Assembly: GCA_913064925.1 (NCBI GenBank)
Contig: CAJYBN010000134.1
Span: forward strand, 1 to 7,636
Reading direction: 5' to 3'
Source of the DNA: an uncultured Peptococcaceae bacterium
GTDB taxonomy: Bacteria; Bacillota; Desulfotomaculia; Desulfotomaculales; Desulfallaceae
DNA length: 7,636 nt
Shown here: in pieces, positions 1-6,263 of the stretch
How positions within the stretch are numbered: the first letter of the stretch is position 1
Layout: every line of letters starts with the position of its first letter
Translations under genes and position numbers: made by a program
Notes under the pieces: model-generated
What the model was told of the DNA's origin: nothing
Seen by the model: only the letters and a program-made list of their open reading frames with translations
Databases searched by the model: none

Positions 1-1041
1 ATGTTGACCCACACGAATATCATCGGCAACGCTTACAGCCAGGCCGAATGCTTAAGGTTTACGCCTAATGACTGCTTGTGTATCCCCGTACCGTTTTTTC
101 ATTGCTTCGGCTGCGTAATGGGTACTTTGCTTTGCGTAGTATCCGGCGCAACCATGGCGCCGGTGGAATCTTTTAACGCCAAAGCAGTATTGGAGACAAT
201 TGAGACCTGCAAATGCACGGCGGTACACGGCGTTCCCACTATGTTTATCGCCGAGTTGGAGGAAATGGAAAAGAACAAGTACGATACTTCGTCCCTGCGT
301 ACCGGCATTATGGCGGGTGCCCCTTGTCCCATTGAAGTTATGAAGGCAGTAGTTAACAAAATGGGCGCCAAGCAAATTTGCATCACATACGGTCAGACAG
401 AGTCTTCGCCCGGCATTACAATGACCCGAGCCGACGATCCCATTGAACTGCGCGTGAGCACCGTAGGCAGGGCATTACCCAACGTGGAAGTTAAAATCGT
501 TAACCCGGAAACGGGTGAAGAAGTTCCCCCGGGCGTGCAGGGCGAATTGTGTACCCGCGGTTACCACGTTATGAAAGGTTACTATAACATGCCTGAAGCC
601 ACCGAGCAGGCCATCGATAAGGACGGCTGGTTGCATACCGGCGACCTGGCCGTGATGGATGAAAACGGTTACTGTAAAATCACCGGAAGGTTAAAGGATA
701 TGATCATCCGCGGGGGGGAAAATATCTACCCGCGCGAAATAGAGGAATTTTTGTACACCAACCCCAAGGTTAAGGATGTCCAGGTAGTTGGCGTACCCAG
801 CCGCAAGTACGGGGAGGAAGTGGTGGCCTTTGTGCAGTTAAAGCCGGGTGAAACAGCTACGGATGAGGAAATGAAGGAGTTTTGCACCGGTAAGATAGCC
901 CGGCACAAGATTCCAGCTTTTTTCCTGTTTGTAGATGAGTACCCGACAACCGCCAGCGGCAAGGTGCAAAAATACAAGTTGCGCGAAATTGCCACCAAGC
1001 AGCTTGGACGGGAGCAGGATGCAAAAATAGAAACGGCTTGA
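1..1041 (+). CDS. AMP-forming acyl-CoA synthetase, ACSF2/FadD-like (5' end cut off by window)
   Basis: This is the C-terminal 346 residues of a ligase that activates a fatty acid to acyl-CoA through an acyl-adenylate. Visible motifs, numbered from base 1, are YGQTE at 130-134 (adenylate binding), GWLHTGD ending in ATP-ribose-binding Asp215, GRLKD with Arg230 in the hinge, the RGGENIYP segment that opens the C-terminal domain, and ASGKVQK with catalytic Lys321. The N-terminal domain and the Ser/Thr/Gly-rich phosphate loop are missing. In this family that loop lies just before the MLTHTN segment seen at base 1, so the ATG at base 1 is almost certainly internal. Family members are about 540-560 residues, so roughly 200 are off-window. 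The style recalls the ACSF2 group, often medium-chain, but substrate length cannot be read from sequence. A second ligase follows 139 nt downstream on the same strand. Confidence 0.93.
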   Translation: MLTHTNIIGNAYSQAECLRFTPNDCLCIPVPFFHCFGCVMGTLLCVVSGATMAPVESFNAKAVLETIETCKCTAVHGVPTMFIAELEEMEKNKYDTSSLRTGIMAGAPCPIEVMKAVVNKMGAKQICITYGQTESSPGITMTRADDPIELRVSTVGRALPNVEVKIVNPETGEEVPPGVQGELCTRGYHVMKGYYNMPEATEQAIDKDGWLHTGDLAVMDENGYCKITGRLKDMIIRGGENIYPREIEEFLYTNPKVKDVQVVGVPSRKYGEEVVAFVQLKPGETATDEEMKEFCTGKIARHKIPAFFLFVDEYPTTASGKVQKYKLREIATKQLGREQDAKIETA

Positions 1042-1180
1042 CTACCTTGTAAATCAAAGGCGCTCGCTGCGGCACGCGTATGCGCCGGCTTGTCGCCGCG
1101 GCGGGCTTCCACCCGCTGGCGTGTTTTTCTGTAAGGAACCGTGCTAGGTAATAAATTTTATAAAAAAGAAGGGGGATTTT
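1042..1180 (+). other. GC-rich structured spacer between the two ligase genes; possible attenuator
   Basis: This non-coding spacer has a very GC-rich core (about 1060-1123) flanked by AT-rich DNA. The core folds on paper as a three-way junction. An outer stem CACGC (1073-1077) pairs with GCGTG (1119-1123). It encloses CGGC/GCCG (1086-1098, loop TTGTC) and a 7-bp stem with one G-T pair (1099-1105 with 1112-1118, loop CTTCCA). The three helices abut with no unpaired base from 1086 to 1123, and TTTTT (1124-1128) follows at once. That arrangement could be a terminator or attenuator that lowers read-through into the second ligase. It could also be a dispersed GC-rich palindromic repeat. I see no convincing promoter here. 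The AT-rich stretch 1150-1166 leads into the ribosome binding site of the next gene. Confidence 0.4.
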
Positions 1181-2821
1181 ATGAGCCAAACTTATAATAT
1201 GGTAGACTACGACAAAACTTATGCCGAATTCAAATGGGAAGTGCCGGAATATTATAATTTTGCGCGGGATGTTCTCGATAAATGGGCCGAAGATCCGAAC
1301 AAGTTGGCCATTTGGTGGGTGGATGACGAAGGTAATGAAGTAAAGAAAACTTTTGCTGAGCTTTGCAAAAGGTCGCGGCAGCTGTGTAACGTACTCACCC
1401 AGCAGGGCGTTAAAAGGGGCGACGTGGTAATAGTGGTGCTGCCCAGGTTAATTGAGTGGTGGGAAATCAACATTGCCTGCTTGCGCATGGGCGCCGTCAT
1501 CAGCCCCGGTACTACACAGCTTACCGCCAAGGACTTAAAGTATCGCTTCGACTCGGCGGAGGCCGTTTGTGTTATTACCGACGCCGATAACGCTCCCAAG
1601 GTAGACGAAATCCGCAGTGAATGTCCCACCGTAAAAAGTTTTATTTTGGTTCAGGCGCAAAGGGACGGTTGGGTAAACTACGAAGATGCCGTGAGCAGCG
1701 CATCGGACCAGTTTGAAACGGCCGACACCCGGCACGACGAGAACGCCATTTTGTACTTTACCTCCGGGACCACCGGCTATCCCAAAATGACGGTACACAC
1801 GCATGCCAGTTACCCCTACGGCCACATCATTACCGGTAAGTACTGGCTGGATTTGCGGCCGGACGACCTGCACTGGAATCTTTCGGACACCGGCTGGGCC
1901 AAGGCGGCCTGGAGCAGCCTTTTCGGCCCCTGGAACTGCGGTGCGGCTCTGTTTGTACACCACACGCCGCGCTTTGATGTGAAAAAGACCTTACATTACC
2001 TGGAAAAATATCCCATTACCACCATGTGCGGGCCCCCGACAGCCTATCGCATGTTCGTTTTGGAGGATCTTTCCAAATATAACTTTAAAACTCTGCGCCA
2101 CGTGGTGGCCGCGGGCGAACCGCTTAACCCGGAGATAATCGAAACCTGGGAAAAACATACCGGGTTAAAAATTAGGGACGGTTACGGCCAGACGGAATCC
2201 GTGTGCATGGTCGGTACGTTCCCCTGCCTGGAGGTTCGCCCTGGGTCCATGGGCAAGCCCAGCCCTGGATTCGTGGTAGAAGTTATCGATGACGATGGGA
2301 ATATCGTGCCCAGGGGGCAGGAAGGCGATATAGCTGTAAAGGTTAAGCCGGAAAGGCCGGTAGGCCTGTTTAAAGAGTACTGGAAGAACCCGGAAAAAAC
2401 AGCCTCCTGCTACCGCGGTGATTGGTATGTAACCGGGGATCGGGCGATTAAGGACGAAGATGGTTACCTGTGGTTTGTGGGCAGGTCCGACGACGTCATT
2501 CTGGCATCCGGCTATCGCATTGGGCCGTTTGAAGTGGAAAGCGCCCTGCTTGAACACCCGGCGGTAGCGGAATCCGCCGTGGTTTCCAGCCCGGACGAGG
2601 TGCGCGGCGAGGTTGTTAAGGCGTTTGTTATCCTGGCGCCGGGTTACCAGCCTTCCGATGAACTGGTAAAAGAATTGCAAGATCATGTTAAGAGAGTAAC
2701 CGCTCCCTATAAGTACCCGCGCAAAATCGAGTTTGTGGACAGTTTACCCAAAACCATCAGCGGTAAAATCCGCCGGGTGGAACTGCGCGAAAGGGAATGG
2801 GCGGGTTGGAAGAAAAAATAA
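1181..2821 (+). CDS. Medium-chain acyl-CoA synthetase, ACSM-like (butyrate/medium-chain CoA ligase)
   Basis: This complete 546-residue AMP-forming ligase converts a carboxylic acid, ATP and CoA to acyl-CoA, AMP and pyrophosphate in the cytoplasm. Motifs in order are the phosphate loop TSGTTGYPKM (194-203), YGQTE (335-339), the VTGD Asp420, hinge GRSDD with Arg435, the SGYRIGPFEVE segment, RGEVVKAF, and SGKIRR with catalytic Lys529. The SDTGW segment after the phosphate loop, the APYKYPRKIEF stretch near the C-terminus and the REREW ending closely resemble mammalian ACSM medium-chain/butyrate ligases as I remember them. This supports a short- to medium-chain substrate, but an aromatic or branched acid cannot be excluded. 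The ATG at 1181 follows a GAAGGGGGA ribosome binding site (1168-1176). An intrinsic terminator lies 25 nt past the stop codon. No key residue is missing. Confidence 0.95.
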   Translation: MSQTYNMVDYDKTYAEFKWEVPEYYNFARDVLDKWAEDPNKLAIWWVDDEGNEVKKTFAELCKRSRQLCNVLTQQGVKRGDVVIVVLPRLIEWWEINIACLRMGAVISPGTTQLTAKDLKYRFDSAEAVCVITDADNAPKVDEIRSECPTVKSFILVQAQRDGWVNYEDAVSSASDQFETADTRHDENAILYFTSGTTGYPKMTVHTHASYPYGHIITGKYWLDLRPDDLHWNLSDTGWAKAAWSSLFGPWNCGAALFVHHTPRFDVKKTLHYLEKYPITTMCGPPTAYRMFVLEDLSKYNFKTLRHVVAAGEPLNPEIIETWEKHTGLKIRDGYGQTESVCMVGTFPCLEVRPGSMGKPSPGFVVEVIDDDGNIVPRGQEGDIAVKVKPERPVGLFKEYWKNPEKTASCYRGDWYVTGDRAIKDEDGYLWFVGRSDDVILASGYRIGPFEVESALLEHPAVAESAVVSSPDEVRGEVVKAFVILAPGYQPSDELVKELQDHVKRVTAPYKYPRKIEFVDSLPKTISGKIRRVELREREWAGWKKK

Positions 2822-2846
2822 GCATGTGCTAAACTTTCTATTTGCG

Positions 2847-2872
2847 AACGGGCTTAGCAGCCCGTTTTTTTT
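2847..2872 (+). terminator. Rho-independent terminator after the ligase genes
   Basis: The stem ACGGGCT (2848-2854) pairs perfectly with AGCCCGT (2859-2865) around a TAGC tetraloop, and A2847 can pair with T2866. A run of eight T follows (2865-2872). It sits 25 nt after the second ligase's stop codon and separates the ligase block from the dehydrogenase block. Confidence 0.92.
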
Positions 2873-2902
2873 ATCTCTGCGGCCATAAATATTAAAAAAA
2901 TA

Positions 2903-2931
2903 TTGACTGCACTTTTAAGATGCAATAAGTT
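2903..2931 (+). promoter_or_regulatory. Candidate sigma-A promoter P1 of the beta-oxidation operon
   Basis: A good -35 box, TTGACT (2903-2908), lies in AT-rich DNA just after the terminator. With a 17-bp spacer the -10 would be TAAGTT (2926-2931), which matches the consensus at only 3 of 6 positions. A better-looking TAATAT (2934-2939) is too far away (25 bp). The call therefore rests on the -35 box, the AT-rich setting and the operator-like palindrome that follows at the expected start-site distance. A promoter needing activation is another reading. Confidence 0.5.
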
Positions 2932-2947
2932 AGTAATATAAAAAAAC

Positions 2948-2965
2948 TGATTGAACGTTCAGTCA
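2948..2965 (+). promoter_or_regulatory. 18-bp operator-like palindrome, TetR/FadR-type candidate
   Basis: TGATTGAACGTTCAGTCA is an inverted repeat centred between 2956 and 2957. Eight of nine base pairs match; the exception is T2951 against G2962. The core TGAACGTTCA is perfect. Its length, even symmetry and position just downstream of the P1 -10 region fit a homodimeric repressor site. Fatty-acid-degradation operons in Firmicutes are commonly controlled by TetR-family FadR-type repressors released by acyl-CoA, so such a regulator is the leading guess. No regulator gene is present in the window. Confidence 0.6.
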
Positions 2966-2975
2966 ACTGTAGTTG
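2964..2975 (+). repeat. Short perfect inverted repeat next to the operator
   Basis: CAACT (2964-2968) and AGTTG (2971-2975) form a perfect inverted repeat with a 2-bp spacer, sharing two bases with the 18-bp palindrome. It could be an accessory protein site. It is short enough to arise by chance. Confidence 0.35.
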
Positions 2976-3022
2976 GTCCGGGAGGTGGTGGCCAGTGTAA
3001 TATTAAAATTTGTCCATGCACG

Positions 3023-3050
3023 TTGACAGTGTGGTAAAATACTGTATAAG
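3023..3050 (+). promoter_or_regulatory. Strong candidate sigma-A promoter P2 upstream of the dehydrogenase
   Basis: A perfect -35 box TTGACA (3023-3028) is followed after 16 bp by TATAAG (3045-3050), which matches five of six -10 positions. The predicted start site is near 3057, leaving a leader of about 200 nt before the GTG start at 3254. P2 lies 58 bp beyond the palindrome at 2948-2965, so a repressor bound there would not directly cover it. By consensus it is the best promoter in the window. Confidence 0.65.
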
Positions 3051-3056
3051 GGCCTG

Positions 3057-3253
3057 GACATTGCCACTTATTAGCTTGGGCGCCGGCTCTGGTTTGAAGG
3101 GGTTGGTCCCGCAACCGCCGGGCGCGCGTGGCTATGCCTCCATAAAGTTGGTATATTTTTTGCGTGCTTTCTGGTGCACGAACTGCTCCGCCCCGGAAAA
3201 CGCTGATTAGCATAAAAGTTTTGCCTCATATTGAAAAAAAGGAGGTCAATTTT
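3057..3253 (+). other. Long 5' leader of the acyl-CoA dehydrogenase mRNA, with predicted structure
   Basis: This segment carries no credible gene. Its central part can fold into two stacked helices. GCGCCGGC (3080-3087) pairs with 3117-3125 with one bulged G at 3122, and directly inside its 3' arm lies GGTTG/CAACC (3101-3105 with 3112-3116, loop GTCCCG). A 13-nt bulge spans 3088-3100. Further on are a T6 run (3155-3160) without a good preceding stem and a small hairpin CGTGC/GCACG (3163-3180). I do not recognise a known riboswitch or T-box. The leader might serve regulation or mRNA stability, or be incidental. Confidence 0.4.
3241..3246 (+). promoter_or_regulatory. Ribosome binding site that fixes the GTG start of the dehydrogenase
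   Basis: GGAGGT after an A-run sits 7 nt before the GTG at 3254. It rules out the in-frame upstream start at 3164, which would add 30 residues unlike any acyl-CoA dehydrogenase N-terminus and has no ribosome binding site. Confidence 0.9.
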
Positions 3254-4393
3254 GTGGAATTTAAATTAAGCGAAGAACAGGAAATGATACGAAAAACGGT
3301 GCGGGATTTTGCGGAAAGCGAAGTGGCGCCTAAAGCAGGCCCGATGGACGAGGCTGAAGAGTACGATTATACCTTGTGGGACAAGATGGCCGAAATGGGC
3401 CTCACGGGAATACCGTTTCCGGAAGAATATGAAGGCGCGGGCATGGACAACGTATGCTACGCCATAGCAGTCGAAGAGCTGTCCCGGGTGTGCGCCTCTA
3501 CCGGGGTATTGATATCGGCGCATACCTCCCTTTGTGCTTGGCCCATTTATGCCTTTGGCACCGAAGAACAAAAACAAAAGTACCTGGTGCCCCTGGCCAG
3601 CGGTAAAAAAATTGGCGCGCTCGGCTTAACCGAGCCCTCTGCCGGTTCCGATGCGGGGTCGGTAAAAACTTCAGCCGTGCTTGACGGGGATGAATATGTG
3701 CTGAACGGAAGCAAGATTTTTATTACCAACGGAGAAAAAGCCGACATTTACGTAATTATAGCCAGTACCGACAAGACCAAGGGACACAGGGGTACGGCTG
3801 CGTTTATAGTAGAAAAGGGGACGCCAGGCTTTACTTTCGGAAAAAAAGAGCATAAGATGGGTATTAGAGCATCATCCACATACGAGCTTGTGTTTGAGAA
3901 TTGCCGCGTTCCCCGGGAAAATTTACTAGGAGAAGATGGTAAAGGGTTTAAAATTGCCCTAATGACTCTCGACGGCGGCCGGATCGGGATAGCGGCCCAA
4001 GCGCTGGGCATAGCCCAGGGCGCTTTCGACGAAGCCCTCAAATATAGCAAGGTAAGAGAGCAATTCGGCAAACCCATCAGCTCCTTCCAGGGGCTGCAGT
4101 GGATGCTGGCCGATATGGCAACCCGCATTGAAGCAGCCAGGTTGCTGGTTTATAAGGCGGCTTATCTTAAAGACCAGGGGGAGCCGTACAGCAAGGAATC
4201 GGCCATGGCCAAGTTGTTCGCTTCGGAATGCGCCATGTGGGTTACCACTAAGGCGGTGCAGATTTTCGGTGGTTACGGGTACACCAGGGAATATCCCGTT
4301 GAACGCATGATGCGGGATGCTAAGATCACGGAGATTTACGAAGGCACCAGCGAGGTGCAGCGTATTGTAATTGCTGCCAACCTGTTGAAATAA
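3254..4393 (+). CDS. Acyl-CoA dehydrogenase (short-chain/butyryl-CoA type)
   Basis: This FAD enzyme oxidises acyl-CoA to trans-2-enoyl-CoA and passes electrons to EtfAB. With the GTG start it has 379 residues, the normal length, and begins MEFKLSEEQEMIRKTVRDFA, a typical family opening. The first signature, LGLTEPSAGSDAG, lies around residues 123-135 with Glu127. The FITNG segment follows, then the C-terminal helical domain with the IFGGYGYTREYPVERMMRDAKI stretch. The catalytic base is Glu363 in YEGTSEVQR, 16 residues from the end, matching the Glu position of short-chain and butyryl-CoA dehydrogenases. Branched-chain and glutaryl members share much of this, so butyryl-CoA is likely but not proven. 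It is first in the block with etfB, etfA and thiolase. Its mRNA would start at P1 and/or P2. Confidence 0.95.
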   Translation: MEFKLSEEQEMIRKTVRDFAESEVAPKAGPMDEAEEYDYTLWDKMAEMGLTGIPFPEEYEGAGMDNVCYAIAVEELSRVCASTGVLISAHTSLCAWPIYAFGTEEQKQKYLVPLASGKKIGALGLTEPSAGSDAGSVKTSAVLDGDEYVLNGSKIFITNGEKADIYVIIASTDKTKGHRGTAAFIVEKGTPGFTFGKKEHKMGIRASSTYELVFENCRVPRENLLGEDGKGFKIALMTLDGGRIGIAAQALGIAQGAFDEALKYSKVREQFGKPISSFQGLQWMLADMATRIEAARLLVYKAAYLKDQGEPYSKESAMAKLFASECAMWVTTKAVQIFGGYGYTREYPVERMMRDAKITEIYEGTSEVQRIVIAANLLK

Positions 4394-4407
4394 CCGGACA
4401 CATGGCA

Positions 4408-4429
4408 GATAAGCTCGGAAGAGCTTATT
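4408..4429 (+). other. GNRA-capped hairpin between the dehydrogenase gene and etfB
   Basis: ATAAGCTC (4409-4416) pairs perfectly with GAGCTTAT (4421-4428) around a GGAA loop, a stable GNRA tetraloop; G4408-T4429 can extend it. No T tract follows, so it is unlikely to be a full terminator. It may protect the 3' end of the dehydrogenase message or guide mRNA cleavage. A looser repeat, TAGTTA (4431-4436) with TAACTA (4448-4453), lies between it and the etfB ribosome binding site (4461-4468). Confidence 0.6.
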
Positions 4430-4473
4430 ATAGTTAAATTATCAGAATAACTAATTAGCAAAGGAGGAAGCGT

Positions 4474-5247
4474 ATGAAAATCCTAGTATGCCTCAAGCAA
4501 ACCTTTGACACGGAAGCAAAAATTGTTCTGGATGAAAACGGCAAAATAGAACGTCAAGGGGTTAGCTTGATCATGAATCCCTACGACGAGTTTGCGGTGG
4601 AGGAAGCCCTTCGCTTGAAAGAAAATCAGGGCGAAGGCGAAGTCACCGTAATCAGTGTCGGGGGACAGCAAACCCAGGACGCCCTGCGCCAGGCGCTGGC
4701 TATGGGTGCCGACAAGGCTGTGTTGGTGGATCCCGGTGACGTGGAGCTGGATGAATATTCCACAGCCACCATATTGGCCAAGGTTATCAGCGGCATGGAA
4801 TACGATATTATCCTGGGCGGCTTCAGGGCCATTGACGACGGTTCAGCCCAGGTTGCCGGCCGGGTGGCAGAAATATTGAACATTCCCGTAGTGAACATGA
4901 TTACCAAGTTGGAGGTTGCGGACGGCAAAGCGGTGGCTACCCGCGAAATAGAGGGTGGCAGCGAAGTGGTGGAAGTTCCCCTGCCTGCCGTTTTGACAGC
5001 CCAAAAAGGCCTCAACGAGCCCCGTTATCCTTCCATGAAGGGAATCATGAAAGCCAAGAAGAAGCCCATGCAAAAAATGACTTTGGCTGATGTTGGCCTG
5101 GAAGAAGGACAAATTGCACCCAAGGTTAAGGCAATTTCCTTCTCGCTGCCGGAGCCGCGCAAAGCCGGTAAGATTATCCCGGGCGAACCCGCCGAGGCTG
5201 CCCGTGAATTGGCCAGGCTGTTGCGCGAAGAGGCAAAAGTTGTCTAA
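4474..5247 (+). CDS. etfB: Electron transfer flavoprotein subunit beta
   Basis: This 257-residue protein is the beta subunit of the soluble EtfAB heterodimer, which takes electrons from acyl-CoA dehydrogenase. The opening MKILVCLKQTFDTE, the MNPYDEFAVEEAL segment (34-46), the nucleotide-binding GGFRAIDDGSAQV loop (115-127) and the LNEPRYPSMKGIMKAKKKP segment (180-198) are classic EtfB features. The last includes the recognition loop that docks the dehydrogenase; Met188 appears to occupy the place of the loop leucine of human ETF-beta. The overall sequence and REEAKVV ending look closer to Bacillus EtfB than to clostridial bifurcating EtfB, from memory. Whether the second nucleotide is AMP or FAD cannot be settled by eye. 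The ATG follows AAGGAGGA (4461-4468). The gene lies 80 nt after the dehydrogenase and 38 nt before etfA. Confidence 0.96.
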   Translation: MKILVCLKQTFDTEAKIVLDENGKIERQGVSLIMNPYDEFAVEEALRLKENQGEGEVTVISVGGQQTQDALRQALAMGADKAVLVDPGDVELDEYSTATILAKVISGMEYDIILGGFRAIDDGSAQVAGRVAEILNIPVVNMITKLEVADGKAVATREIEGGSEVVEVPLPAVLTAQKGLNEPRYPSMKGIMKAKKKPMQKMTLADVGLEEGQIAPKVKAISFSLPEPRKAGKIIPGEPAEAARELARLLREEAKVV

Positions 5248-5285
5248 ACAAAACGCTAACACTTATTTAAGGAGGGAGACAGTAT

Positions 5286-6263
5286 ATGGCGAAAGGAATT
5301 TGGGTTTTTGCCGAACAGCGTGAAGGACAAATTAAAAAAGTGGTTTTTGAATTACTCAGCGAAGGTCGCAAAGTAGCCGACCAGCTTGGGGAAGAACTAT
5401 GTGCAGTTTTACTAGGGAAAGACGTAGCCGGGCTGGTCGACTCCCTTGGCGAGTACGGCGTTGATAAAGTATACATTACCGAAAGCGACGGCTTGGAAAA
5501 CTACACCACCGACGGTTACACTAACGTAGTGACCGACCTGATTAAAGAGCACCAGCCCAGTGTCTTTTTGCTGGGATGCACTATAACTGGCCGCGACCTA
5601 GCCGCCCAGGTGGCGCAGCGCCTGGAAACCGGTTTGATGACCGACTGCACCGGCATGGAGGTCGTGGACGGGCAGCTGGTGTTTACCCGTCCCATTTACG
5701 CCGGCAAAGCATTTGTCAAGGCTTCCTGCCCTGAGGCACGCCCGGTCATGGCTACCATTCGCCCCAACACATTTACCGCGGAAGCGAAGCCGAAAACCCC
5801 CGAGACTGTCAAAGTAACTCCCGACATTGGTAACATTCGCCAGGTAATCAAGGATATTGTACGCCAGGTTTCCGAGCGCCCGGAATTGACCGAGGCTGAT
5901 ATCATCGTCAGCGGCGGCCGGGGTATGAAAGGGCCGGAAAACTTTAAGATCCTGGAAGAGCTAGCCGATGTTTTGGGCGCCGCCGTGGGAGCATCCCGGG
6001 CCGCTGTCGACGCCGGATGGGCACCGCACAGTATGCAAGTTGGACAAACCGGTAAGACCGTTTCCCCTGTTTTATATATTGCCTGCGGCATTTCCGGAGC
6101 CATCCAGCACCTGGCCGGTATGAGTTCGGCTAAATGTATAGTGGCCATTAACAAAGACGAGGAAGCCAATATTTTCAAGGTAGCTGATTACGGTATCGTT
6201 GGTGACCTATTTGAAGTAGTGCCCATATTGACGGAAGAGTTAAAGAAGCTGACCGCTCAATAA
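5286..6263 (+). CDS. etfA: Electron transfer flavoprotein subunit alpha
   Basis: This 325-residue protein is the FAD-carrying alpha subunit of EtfAB. Domain I covers roughly residues 1-190. The C-terminal FAD domain shows SGGRGMKG (209-216), GASRAAVDAGW (235-245), QVGQTGKTVSP (251-261), the family signature LYIACGISGAIQH through VAIN (263-289), and the NIFKVADYGIVGD segment (295-307). Length and motifs are normal. The ATG at 5286 follows AAGGAGGG (5269-5276), and the 38-nt gap to etfB implies co-transcription and matched expression of the two subunits. No extra N-terminal ferredoxin domain is present, unlike some EtfA proteins. The next electron acceptor, whether a quinone-reducing partner or NAD/ferredoxin, is not encoded in the window. 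Confidence 0.96.
   Translation: MAKGIWVFAEQREGQIKKVVFELLSEGRKVADQLGEELCAVLLGKDVAGLVDSLGEYGVDKVYITESDGLENYTTDGYTNVVTDLIKEHQPSVFLLGCTITGRDLAAQVAQRLETGLMTDCTGMEVVDGQLVFTRPIYAGKAFVKASCPEARPVMATIRPNTFTAEAKPKTPETVKVTPDIGNIRQVIKDIVRQVSERPELTEADIIVSGGRGMKGPENFKILEELADVLGAAVGASRAAVDAGWAPHSMQVGQTGKTVSPVLYIACGISGAIQHLAGMSSAKCIVAINKDEEANIFKVADYGIVGDLFEVVPILTEELKKLTAQ

Noticed and set aside
1..3. ATG at base 1 as the true start of the first ligase
   Set aside because: The protein would lack its whole N-terminal region and the phosphate-binding loop that precedes this segment in the family. The gene is simply cut by the window edge.
2165..2686. Long antisense open frame (173 codons) opposite the ACSM-like ligase
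   Set aside because: It lies fully opposite conserved catalytic motifs of a certain gene and has low-complexity, unrecognisable sequence. The same applies to the other antisense frames, for example 1535-1963 and 7044-7445.
3080..3130. Possible T-box leader
   Set aside because: GGTTGGTCCCGC is only loosely similar to the T-box antiterminator bulge. There is no specifier-loop arrangement or terminator, and the downstream gene is not a tRNA ligase or amino-acid gene.
3010..3210. Open frame of 66 codons inside the leader
   Set aside because: It has no ribosome binding site at a proper distance, overlaps promoter P2 and predicted RNA stems, and has no recognisable protein character.
3164..3253. 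In-frame N-terminal extension of the acyl-CoA dehydrogenase starting near 3164
   Set aside because: It has no ribosome binding site, its residues do not look like the family, and a GGAGGT 7 nt before the GTG at 3254 gives the standard length of 379 residues.
4429..4434. Possible internal promoter before etfB (TATAGT)
   Set aside because: No -35-like hexamer lies at a workable distance upstream.
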